Assembly (NCBI RefSeq): GCF_036324505.1
Contig: NC_086370.1
Coordinates: 20,845,290 to 20,909,289 of the forward strand
Origin: Eleginops maclovinus
Lineage: Eukaryota > Chordata > Actinopteri > Perciformes > Eleginopidae
Direction of reading: 5' to 3'
Length of the DNA: 64,000 nucleotides
Part shown: piece after piece, positions 14,816 to 25,632 of the stretch
Numbering within the stretch: position 1 is the first letter of the stretch
Layout: each line of letters opens with the position of its first letter
Position numbers and translations under genes: made by a program
The notes under the pieces: model-generated
Seen by the model: the letters and a program-made list of their open reading frames with translations, nothing else
Database searches by the model: none
Told to the model about the DNA's origin: nothing

Positions 14816-14842
14816 GGGATGGGGATGGGGGGGGGGGGGGGG
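14816..14842 (+). repeat. foxg1: G-rich tract ending in G16, G-quadruplex candidate
   Basis: GGG, GGGG and then sixteen G (14827-14842) separated by AT. This meets the usual four-G-run pattern and lies inside the likely foxg1 3' UTR, opposite in sense to the C18 tract at its start. Confidence 0.9.
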
Positions 14843-14976
14843 TTAAATGATACGTACAGGGTTAATAATTATTATTATTTATGAATTTTGAGACAATCAA
14901 GGAGAAAAACAGACAATCAAAACTTTTTCTCTCCCCTTTTCGAGAGGAAAACGTTTGAATAGGTAAATAATGAGTA

Positions 14977-14982
14977 AATAAA
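14977..14982 (+). terminator. foxg1: Candidate foxg1 poly(A) signal
   Basis: AATAAA, the first canonical hexamer after the stop that I can find, about 555 nt downstream. It would give a 3' UTR of about 580 nt. The intervening sequence is AT-rich with TTTATTTATG and TGTATTTATTG words typical of 3' UTRs. Confidence 0.45.
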
Positions 14983-15072
14983 GCCTTAAATCAGCAGAAA
15001 CAATCAGGGGTTTCGAGAGGAAAAAATAAGCCTACAATCATATCTCTACTCAGGTTGATCCCGGACAGGCCT

Positions 15073-15124
15073 AACAACAACAACAATAATAATAATAATA
15101 ACAATCACAATAAACAACAATAAC
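15073..15124 (+). repeat. (AAC)n/(AAT)n trinucleotide tract
   Basis: ACAACAACAACAATAATAAT and related triplets. Confidence 0.85.
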
Positions 15125-16619
15125 ACCGCTCTCTGTGAAGAGTTTCCTTCCAAAATAAAATATCCAGAAATAATATTCCCAACTTGGCAGAGCCGTAGTG
15201 AAGCTATAAATATCCTGACTGCTGCCTTCAGTGCTAAAAATGGCATTTTGACTTCCCCTTTAAATACATGGATATAAAGGTTTTTGGAATAGAACTCTTC
15301 ATGTACAATATTATGCAAAACAATGCAGCTGTAACACACGTTTATGTATGTTGTATGTTATTATAAAAGCCCAGATTGTCCTAATAACTTCAGTTGGTTA
15401 TGGGTTATGTGTGTGCGTGTGTTAATGTGTGTGTGCAGGCCTGAATGAGCGTAAAAGCTCCTGCGCATGTGCGCCAAGGGCCGCCGCACAAACGATTTTT
15501 TTTCTTCGTAAAACCATAAACTTTAGCAGCTTCTGTGCCGTTTTAACGCCTCGCTGACTTGCAACTGTTTCCGGGTAAACTTTGTCAACGTGACCGGTGG
15601 AGGATGGAGGCCTCTACATGATGGAACTGTTTGTATTCCGCAGTTTTCTTTGGGAAGCACACCGAGCGGCTGCAAAAAACACACAGGCCCTGCACCACAC
15701 ACACGCATTCATATAGCTCGTGTCCGGCGAAAAACCTGTATCTCCAAAAGTTTTATTCTTTGCTTTAAATTAATAAAAATAATAACAAAACCTTAATTTT
15801 ATCAAACATTCTTGGCCTTAAAATGGACAAAATAATGTTAACTTAATTGATGTATTTCTATTTACTCTAACACATTTCTTAGCAATTATCTTGGTTGTTT
15901 GTTTTAACCTAGGAGCTGAAAAATGAGTCCCTAAAAATGCAAAAAACACAACAATAACCACCATGGAGATACGAGGTTTTTTAACTGCAGTGATAAATAT
16001 GCAACTTTTATTTTCTTAATTATTTTGGGAGTACAATCTGCACAGTAAACTTCAATGCCATTTACCGGTATTACTGCTTCATGTGACGCATTAACAATAC
16101 CGAGGTTTCAGAGGACTAGGTGTTGTAAATCAAAACGGGACAATTGGTTTAATATTTGTCACTGTTTATTTACAACATTGCATTATTCTGACCGAATTTC
16201 TGTTTGCAGCTTTCACAAGTAATCTGCTTTTAAACCCAGAAAGTCGGAAGTTTTACTACAAATGTTTATTTTTATTAAAGAGGACCTATAGATGTTTTTC
16301 CACCACAGCCATGTTTGTTTGGAAGTTCTGGTTTTATGGATCTGATTCTTTTTGCTCAAACTGAAAACAATTGTTGTCCTTAATAAATAATCCCCTCTAA
16401 AGGTTAGTCAGAATTTAATTCCACACAACACACACTGGCTATTGTACTGCTGCATCTGTATACTGGCTGGTAAAATATTAAGTACCTTTAGGTTTCATTA
16501 GGGTTTCTTTATCAACATTATATAAAAAAAAGAAAGATTGGGTTTAATTTTGTGATTCCACTTTTCTTTTCCTGACAATGGACAATGGACATTTCAAGAA
16601 GCTCACCGAACGATCTGCG
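15125..16619. other. Non-coding gap downstream of foxg1
   Basis: AT-rich, no exon or recognised repeat. A CpG-containing patch lies at 15460-15620 without an open frame of note. Confidence 0.45.
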
Positions 16620-17130
16620 TTTGAGTATCAAAATATTGATAATTGTGTTTTAATCGATCAGTCTGCCCTCATTTCTCAGGTCAGTGCTGTGTGAGCTCTG
16701 CAACACAATCAGGATAGAGAAATGATGATGAAGCAGCAGAAGTGAGGATAATATTTCCCCAAACAGCTATTTACAAACGCTTTGTGTTCAATTAAAGCCA
16801 CTAATATGTCAATAATTAAAACACAAAGTGATTTAGGGAAGTAAAGGCATGTTGTTCAAAATAAAACCTGGTTTAAGTCAGGCTAAAGTCATCCAGTCAA
16901 AGCCTGCATTAATAATAAACTGCCCTGTTGAATATTTCATTATTATTTAACTACCATCTGTTTGGGCCTTTTACTGAGTGTTTCTGAGCGGCAGGTTGGA
17001 TTTAACTGAAAGTGATTTAAATGTGGGCATCTTGAATGATTGAAAATGAAATCCTTGTGTATTGTTTTGTTGTTTTGAAATGTCAAACAGCTGAGCATGC
17101 AGCCGACAAACCGGAAGCTGCTTCCTCCCA
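16620..17130. promoter_or_regulatory. Candidate conserved non-coding (enhancer-like) element near foxg1
   Basis: A repeat-free 500-bp stretch dense in homeodomain-type cores (AATTAA, TAATAATTAAAA, TTAATAATAA), E-box CAGCTG and CACAAAG (SOX/TCF-like) words, 2.2 kb beyond foxg1. Composition and position suit a developmental enhancer, but conservation cannot be judged here. Confidence 0.2.
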
Positions 17131-17208
17131 TTTTTATTTTCTAAAAACTTTTATTTTGTATTTTTTACAGTGCAAGGCAAAACAAGTTACGTAACCTCTG
17201 AACTACAT

Positions 17209-17313
<105 letters not shown>

Positions 17314-17626
17314 CAAATAGGAAAATGGGACTATGATTTTCAAAATAAAAGCACTAAAAATATGGAACTGTTTCAATTTCCCAAACATTGATGGGCTGCA
17401 GAATGATCTCGCTCCATGTCATTTTTTTCCCATTTGGTTCTGTAAAAAAAAAAACCGTTATTTTGTTTGAATCATTTCTTTTTTTTGCACTTTTGTCGTT
17501 AGCGTTCACTTGTATGAAGTGTGTGTACTGTCTGTTTTCGTTGCTGTCTGTCTGTCTGTTTTTTCAGAGAAACTAAACTTGATTAAAAAGGATGAAATAA
17601 CCCGAAGCAGAGTTTCTGCCTCTTGA

Positions 17627-17657
17627 TGTGTGTGTGTGTGTGTGTGGGGGGGGGGGG
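17627..17657 (+). repeat. (TG)10 followed by G12
   Basis: A short TG array passes directly into a G homopolymer. Confidence 0.9.
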
Positions 17658-18048
17658 CTCTGTTAATAATTCTCACTTTTAAAAGACCCAGAAAATATTG
17701 TATGATTATTTTTTAGGAGTTTTGAGACTTAATTTGACTTTGAAATGAGTGTATTTAATGAGAACCAGGAATGAGTTGGTGTCCTATTTGAAGTTTGACC
17801 TTATTATGGGTAACTTACAGCAGACACAGATTTTTAAAGCTATTTTATTCATATTTTAATGTATTATCCGTAACATTAGAGGCTTTAAAGACACGTTTTG
17901 GTGTCATAAATGAATTCAAAACCTTTCTTAACAATGCATTTAAGGAATTTTGTAGTTGCTTTATGAAGTATAGCATTTCTTTAGAGTTTTGATTTCTTGA
18001 AGGCTACTATTTCTGTTTCCTTTAATATATGCATTCAGATTTTTTTAA
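17658..18048. other. Non-coding gap
   Basis: AT-rich, nothing supported. Confidence 0.5.
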
Positions 18049-18250
18049 AGGTTTCAAGGTTTCAAGGTTTCAAGGTTTTATTTGTCATATGCACAGCAGA
18101 TACAGCGTATATGTTGGCAATGAAAATCTTATGTCGCGTGCTCCTCCAACAACTCAACATACATGGTGCAAAAGATAAATAAAATAGTGAAAAAGAGAGA
18201 AGAATATTTACAATATCAACAATACAGATTTGAGGATGTGAAATATATAC
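18049..18250 (-). mobile_element. 3' fragment of a non-LTR retroelement, minus strand
   Basis: Read on the minus strand, the element ends in four copies of the 8-bp word AAACCTTG (18049-18080). Before these it has AAGATTTTCATTGCC and CATATGACAAATAAAACC. A 3' end made of short tandem 8-mers is typical of CR1-related LINEs, and I recall the TTTATTTGTCATATGCACAG words from fish retroelement tails. Only the tail is present and no reverse transcriptase is visible, as expected for a 5'-truncated insertion. Confidence 0.6.
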
Positions 18251-19329
18251 ATATGTGGAATACATTGAGAGTATTTAAATACTTTACACTGTTGAATGAA
18301 ATGAATGAAATTAAACCGTGTGACTGATTGTCGAACATCAACTTTAAAATTAAGTTTTTTTCCTCCATAATAAAACATTTTAGATCTTAAGCTTGAGACA
18401 GAGACAGTCTATTCTGTATTATTTGGCAGCATGAACCGTCACATTTAAGTACTTGGATTCATTTTAAAATACACAAAGCCTCATCATGAAGAGTTTGCTT
18501 TCTTAAACGCCTGAATAAATGTGAAAAGAATCTGAATCTGCTTCAAAAATTCCTTTAGGGAGTTAACAGAGCCTGCGTTTTGCTGCTTTTACACAGCAGT
18601 GTGTAATGTCACATGGTGTGTGTGTGTGTGTGTGTTCCCAACCTATAATGCAGCCAACATTCAGCTGTACTGACCTAACAATAAAAACGTGTTCAAATTA
18701 GTGGTAAAAAAGAGGACTTGTAGCCTGAATGTAAATGAAACCGTTGTATAAACATGTGATGTGACTTAAAGTCAGGATCCTAAACAGGTTTCAAAGTTTA
18801 TAACTTATTTTAAAATACATTTACTCTATTAAAACAGTTATAGGCTTTCCTAATTCATGTTCATCGTATGAAATCTTCCTTAAAACTTATTTAAAGTTTA
18901 GGATATTATATATTTAATTATTATACTTTGGTATTCATTACATCTTATCGAAAAGCATACAATAAATAAACTGAATTATAAAAAAGACTATTATTTATTC
19001 ATCCATTCAAATAAATGAATGAATAATAAATCCATAATTCCAAAGATAATATTTTTAAGAATAATAATCAATAACTTTGTATTCAGTTATAGTGAAGGTA
19101 CGTAAATTACATAAATATGTGACTCAAATAAAAAAGTGAAATACAAACATGAATAATAAATTGGCAAATTATAAAAACAACAAGAAAAAAAGAATAGAAA
19201 ATTGAAATGAGAGAAGTGAAGTGATTGTGGTTATTAATATAAAACACACACACTGAACCCCTCCTCCTGTCTCGGCCCAACATGTCCTGTGTTTCTGTAA
19301 AGTGTCTCTTTCTGTTTCTCAGTTTCTGT
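18251..19329. other. AT-rich non-coding gap
   Basis: Very AT-rich, with a short (GT)10 at 18616-18635 and ATTTATTCATTCAAATAAATG-like words near 19000. No gene. Confidence 0.5.
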
Positions 19330-19592
19330 CTCTGTGCTGGACCGTCTCTCTCTCTGTCTCTGGATGTCTTCATGCTCTGTTAGTAGTGAGTATGTCTCTG
19401 TTTGTTTCTCTCTCTGTCTCTGTGTGACTCTATCTCTGCCTTTATCTTGTCTGTCTTGTATCTATCTGTTTCAGTGTCCATCTGTCTTTGTCTCTCAGCG
19501 TCTGTCCGTCTCTCTTTCTGTCTCTGTCTGTTTTCCCAGTTTCTTTCTCTTTCAGTTTCTCTGTCTCGTCTGAATGTGTCTCTGCCTCTCTT
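19330..19592 (+). repeat. Degenerate TCTCTGTCTC low-complexity tract
   Basis: Irregular CTGTCTCT words lead into the pure TGTC array. Serine/leucine-rich open frames in all three phases are artefacts of the repeat. Confidence 0.8.

Positions 19593-19687
<95 letters not shown>
19593..19687 (+). repeat. (TGTC)n microsatellite, about 23 copies
   Basis: Near-perfect tetranucleotide array. The same tetranucleotide occurs in opposite orientation at 25535. Confidence 0.97.
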
Positions 19688-19688
<1 letters not shown>

Positions 19689-19734
19689 CTCAGTGTCTCA
19701 GTTTATTTATTTGTCTGTATCCCAGTCTCTCTGT

Positions 19735-20140
19735 TCCCCAGTCTGCCTGTCTTTGTCTCCCAGTCTCTCTGTCTCTGTCTCCCAGTCTGTCTGTCCTTGT
19801 CTCCCAGTCTGTCTGTCCCTGTCTCCCAGTCTGTCTGTCCCTGTCTCCCAGTCTGTCTGTCCCTGTCTCCCAGTCTCTCTGTCTCCCAGTCTCTCTGTCT
19901 CCCAGTCTCTCTGTCTCACCGTCTGTCTGTCCCTGTCTCCCAGTCTCCCTGTCTCCCAGTCTCTCTGTCTCCCAGTCTCTCTGTCTCCCAGTCTGTCTGT
20001 CCTTGTCTCCCAGTCTCTCTGTCTCTCAGTCTCTCTGTCTCCCAGTCTGTCTGTCCCTGTCTCCCAGTCTCTCTGTCTCCCAGTCTCTCTGTCTCCCAGT
20101 CTGTCTGTCCCTGTCTTCCAGTCTCTCTGTCTCAGAGTCT
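19735..20140 (+). repeat. CTGTCTCCCAGT minisatellite with mixed 16- and 22-bp units
   Basis: Units of type CCCAGTCTCTCTGTCT (16 bp) and CCCAGTCTGTCTGTCCCTGTCT (22 bp) alternate in blocks. The 22-bp unit equals the 16-bp unit with an added GTCCCT-like hexamer. The array seems to have grown from the flanking TGTC sequence. All three plus-strand frames stay open for long stretches without coding meaning. Confidence 0.9.
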
Positions 20141-20576
20141 CTGCAGCTTTAAGAGGAGTCTCTGGCAGAATTGAGGTCAGCGTAGTGTTTCAGTGTTTGC
20201 TTGTGTTTTGGCAGCTGGGGCAACCCAGAGGGGAGGGGCTTAGAAGAGGTGGGGGTGTTTGGATGTCATAACTACCACAAACTGGTCCCAAACCAGTAAA
20301 ACCTACTGGGCAGCAGCAAGGTCCACACTGCAAAAACGATCAAATGTCAACATCTTAAGTGGAGCTCCTGCATGATTAAATAAAATAATCAACAAGTTCA
20401 AACGACTGTTTCAGTTTTGAGGTATCCTAATGTTTGGATATGGAATTATGTTGTTTCTTTATGACATCACAATGTTTCTCTAAGGTATAATGGTTCTCTT
20501 TTGTATGGTAATGTAGCTTTACGGTATGGAAATGACTCCATAATGTGTCATTTTGTTTCTTTATGCCATCATACAT

Positions 20577-23402
20577 TACTTTACGGTATGATAGTGTGTC
20601 TTTATGGTATGATAGTGTGTCTTTACGGTATGATAGTGTGTCTTTATGGTATGATAGTGTGTCTTTACGGTATGATAGTGTGTCTTTATGGTATGATAGT
20701 GTGTCTATATGGTATGATAGTGTGTCTTTGTGGTATGATAGTGTGTCTTTGTGGTATGATAGTGTGTCTTTACGGTATTCTTTGCGGTATGATAGTGTGT
20801 CTTTGTGGTATGATAGTGTGTCTTTGTGGTATGATAGTGTGTCTTTATGGTATGATAGTGTGTCTTTATGGTATGATAGTGTGTCTTTATGGTATGATAG
20901 TGTGTCTTTGTGGTATGATAGTGTGTCTTTATGGTATGATAGTGTGTCTTTATGGTATGATAGTGTGTCTTTGTGGTATGATAGTGTGTCTTTGTGGTAT
21001 GATAGTGTGTCTTTATGGTATGATAGTGTGTCTTTATGGTATGATAGTGTGTCTTTATGGTATGATAGTGTGTCTTTGTGGTATGATAGTGTGTCTTTGT
21101 GGTATGATAGTGTGTCTTTGTGGTATGATAGTGTGTCTTTGTGGTATGATAGTGTGTCTTTGTGGTATGATAGTGTGTCTTTGTGGTATGATAGTGTGTC
21201 TTTGTGGTATGATAGTGTGTCTTTGTGGTATGATAGTGTGTCTTTATGGTATGATAGTGTGTCTTTACGGTATGATAGTGTGTCTTTATGGTATGATAGT
21301 GTGTCTTTGTGGTATGATAGTGTGTCTTTGTGGTATGATAGTGTGTCTTTGTGGTATGATAGTGTGTCTTTGTGGTATGATAGTGTGTCTTTACGGTATG
21401 ATAGTGTGTCTTTATGGTATGATAGTGTGTCTTTATGGTATGATAGTGTGTCTTTGTGGTATGATTGTGTGTCTTTATGGTATGATAGTGTGTCTTTGTG
21501 GTATGATAGTGTGTCTTTGTGGTATGATAGTGTGTCTTTGTGGTATGATAGTGTGTCTTTGTGGTATGATAGTGTGTCTTTATGGTATGATAGTGTGTCT
21601 TTACGGTATGATAGTGTGTCTTTATGGTATGATAGTGTGTCTTTGTGGTATGATAGTGTGTCTTTGTGGTATGATAGTGTGTCTTTGTGGTATGATAGTG
21701 TGTCTTTGTGGTATGATAGTGTGTCTTTGTGGTATGATAGTGTGTCTTTACGGTATGATAGTGTGTCTTTATGGTATGATAGTGTGTCTTTATGGTATGA
21801 TAGTGTGTCTTTGTGGTATGATTGTGTGTCTTTATGGTATGATAGTGTGTCTTTGTGGTATGATAGTGTGTCTTTGTGGTATGATAGTGTGTCTTTATGG
21901 TATGATAGTGTGTCTTTATGGTATGATAGTGTGTCTTTATGGTATGATAGTGTGTCTTTGTGGTATGATAGTGTGTCTTTGTGGTATGATAGTGTGTCTT
22001 TGTGGTATGATAGTGTGTCTTTATGGTATGATAGTGTGTCTTTGTGGTATGATAGTGTGTCTTTATGGTATGATAGTGTGTCTTTATGGTATGATAGTGT
22101 GTCTTTATGGTATGATAGTGTGTCTTTATGGTATGATAGTGTGTCTTTACGGTATGATAGTGTGTCTTTACGGTATGATAGTGTGTCTTTATGGTATGAT
22201 AGTGTGTCTTTATGGTATGATAGTGTGTCTTTATGGTATGATAGTGTGTCTATATGGTATGATAGTGTGTCTTTATGGTATGATAGTGTGTCTTTATGGT
22301 ATGATAGTGTGTCTTTATGGTATGATAGTGTGTCTTTATGGTATGATAGTGTGTCTTTATGGTATGATAGTGTGTCTATATGGTATGATAGTGTGTCTTT
22401 ATGGTATGATAGTGTGTCTATATGGTATGATAGTGTGTCTTTATGGTATGATAGTGTGTCTTTATGGTATGATAGTGTGTCTTTATGGTATGATAGTGTG
22501 TCTATATGGTATGATAGTGTGTCTTTATGGTATGATAGTGTGTCTATATGGTATGATAGTGTGTCTTTGTGGTATGATAGTGTGTCTTTATGGTATGATA
22601 GTGTGTCTATATGGTATGATAGTGTGTCTTTATGGTATGATAGTGTGTCTTTATGGTATGATAGTGTGTCTATATGGTATGATAGTGTGTCTTTATGGTA
22701 TGATAGTGTGTCTTTGTGGTATGATAGTGTGTCTTTATGGTATGATAGTGTGTCTTTGTGGTATGATAGTGTGTCTTTATGGTATGATAGTGTGTCTTTG
22801 TGGTATGATAATGTGTCTTTATGGTATGATAGTGTGTCTTTGTGGTATGATAGTGTGTCTTTATGGTATGATAGTGTGTCTTTATGGTATGATAGTGTGT
22901 CTTTATGGTATGATAGTGTGTCTTTATGGTATGATAGTGTGTCTTTATGGTATGATAGTGTGTCTTTGTGGTATGATAGTGTGTCTTTGTGGTATGATAG
23001 TGTGTCTTTGTGGTATGATAGTGTGTCTTTATGGTATGATAGTGTGTCTTTATGGTATGATAGTGTGTCTTTATGGTATGATAGTGTGTCTTTATGGTAT
23101 GATAGTGTGTCTTTGTGGTATGATAATGTGTCTTTATGGTATGATAGTGTGTCTTTATGGTATGATAGTGTGTCTTTATGGTATGATAGTGTGTCTTTAT
23201 GGTATGATAGTGTGTCTTTATGGTATGATAGTGTGTCTTTGTGGTATGATAGTGTGTCTTTGTGGAATGATAGTGTGTCTTTGTGTCTTTGTGGTATGAT
23301 AGTGTGTCTTTATGGTATGATAGTGTGTCTTTGTGGTATGATAGTGTGTCTTTGTGGTATGATAGTGTGTCTTTGTGGTATGATAGTGTGTCTTTGTGGT
23401 TT
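20577..23402 (+). repeat. 21-bp minisatellite array, about 134 copies, with higher-order structure
   Basis: The unit is GGTATGATAGTGTGTCTTT plus two variable bases (AT, GT or AC), with a rarer CTATAT variant. Spacing is almost exactly 21 bp for 2.8 kb, with one shortened unit at about 20769-20790 and another irregularity near 23280. Variant units are not random: a rare ATTGTG unit recurs 357 bp apart (21461 and 21818, 17 units), a rare ATAATGTG unit recurs 315 bp apart (22805 and 23120, 15 units), and the CTATAT variants cluster at 22251-22671. This indicates block amplification. Because 21 is a multiple of 3, two plus-strand frames remain open throughout (periods YDSVSLW and MIVCLYG). The left flank (from about 20480) holds decayed relatives of the unit. 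Confidence 0.97.
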
Positions 23403-24283
<881 letters not shown>

Positions 24284-24360
24284 TTACATTACATTCAGCT
24301 CAGGCTTTTATCCAAAGAGAATTACTGTAAGTGCAATCAAGCAGGAAGGTTCAAGAGAGC
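24284..24360 (-). mobile_element. L2/UnaL2-type retroelement 3' tail, minus strand
   Basis: Read on the minus strand, CTTTGGATAAAAGCCTGAGC is followed by GAATGTAATGTAACA. A hairpin-forming CTTTGGATAAAAG just before TGTAA repeats is the hallmark 3' end of L2-clade LINEs (UnaL2 type) and the SINEs they move. Only this tail is recognisable. Confidence 0.65.
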
Positions 24361-25137
24361 AACATCCAAAAGCACCTCCCTTTGTGTAGGCAACCAGGAA
24401 ATGCTACCTTCAGGTTACAAAAGCATCCCTTCACCCCTCTATGGTCAGCTATGTTTGGAAGGAAGTTATTTTATTGACCTGGATTTCGCTTTCTTATGGA
24501 TGTAGGTTGTTGTCTATGGCAGTCTGCTTGTTCTCTAAGAGGAGACTGTTATTTCCCAAAAATGAATTAGTTATTAGGTCGAGGTGGAAGAATGGATATC
24601 AAGGTTCTTTTTAAGTGACGTCTGTATTTGTAATAACATAACAAATATGTTTATTTTTGGCCAAATTATTGGTGTTTTTTTTCAGAATCGTCCGATGCAT
24701 TTTTAATTAATCATATGAAACCAAACATGTACACGTTACGCAGTTTTTGTATTAAAGTACGTGCAAACTGAAGACTCAACTCAAAGTTTATCTCTAAATG
24801 TTATTGAGAATATTTCAGACAGTAGTTTTTGGGACACCGGGTTGCAAAGCTCTTTGATTTACAAGTCATTTTGCTTTTGTCCCGCACATAACTCCTCTGT
24901 GAAACCACGAAATGTGATTCATCCACACATTTAATAAATAAAGGCAAAACCTGATGCATTTTAAATGTTGTTCTGGGACAAATGAAGTTGCCACGTAAAA
25001 TATACGTGAAAAGCTTTCTCTAACAGATCAAAATGTTTATCCTCTATCTGTGGGGAAATAATTCTTCAATTCTCGACAGAGTGTCTGATTTTATTTTTTG
25101 AAGTGTGACAGTCTTCAGTCGTTCCCGTGAGTCACTA
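24361..25137. other. Non-coding gap
   Basis: No supported feature. Confidence 0.5.
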
Positions 25138-25225
25138 CACTGGGCTGAGACTGGGCTGCGACTGGGATGAGACTGGGCTGAGACTGGGCTGCGACTGGGC
25201 TGAGACTGGGCTGAGACTGGGCTGC
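25138..25225 (+). repeat. 11-bp minisatellite, about 8 copies
   Basis: Units GACTGGGCTGA and GACTGGGCTGC alternate, one with GGGATGA. The A/C variant order suggests duplication of 22-33 bp blocks. Confidence 0.9.
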
Positions 25226-25534
25226 ACTGATAAATAAAACAAGCACACTGACCTTTGACCTCCTCACTGTGGGCTGCCATGTCTGTGATCTAGAAACTGA
25301 AGCAACATTTTCAGATGAGTTCCCAGGTGAGGCTGGACTCAACAAAAAAATAAACTTCTAAGTCGAAAGATCCAGCACAAACTGTGTCTTAGTGTCAGGA
25401 TTTCACATGTACCATTTCACTAATGCTTTGCTACTCAAACGTTTTGCCAATTTTTAAGCAAAAGGTCCTTTTAGTCAGTCATACCAGATACACATTAGAC
25501 GATGTAGAAGAATGAAGAAACTATATTATTATGA
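25226..25534. other. Non-coding gap
   Basis: No supported feature. Confidence 0.5.
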
Positions 25535-25536
25535 AC

Positions 25537-25631
<95 letters not shown>

Positions 25632-25632
25632 G
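25535..25632 (+). repeat. (ACAG)n microsatellite, about 24 copies
   Basis: Perfect tetranucleotide run, the reverse complement of the TGTC array at 19593. Confidence 0.97.

Noticed and set aside
19402..20271. Ser/Leu/Val/Cys-rich 289-codon frame and its two alternatives
   Set aside because: They are produced by CTGTCTC-type repeats, with all three phases open at once.
20577..23402. CRISPR-like repeat array
   Set aside because: Units abut with no spacers, and the context is a vertebrate nuclear genome.
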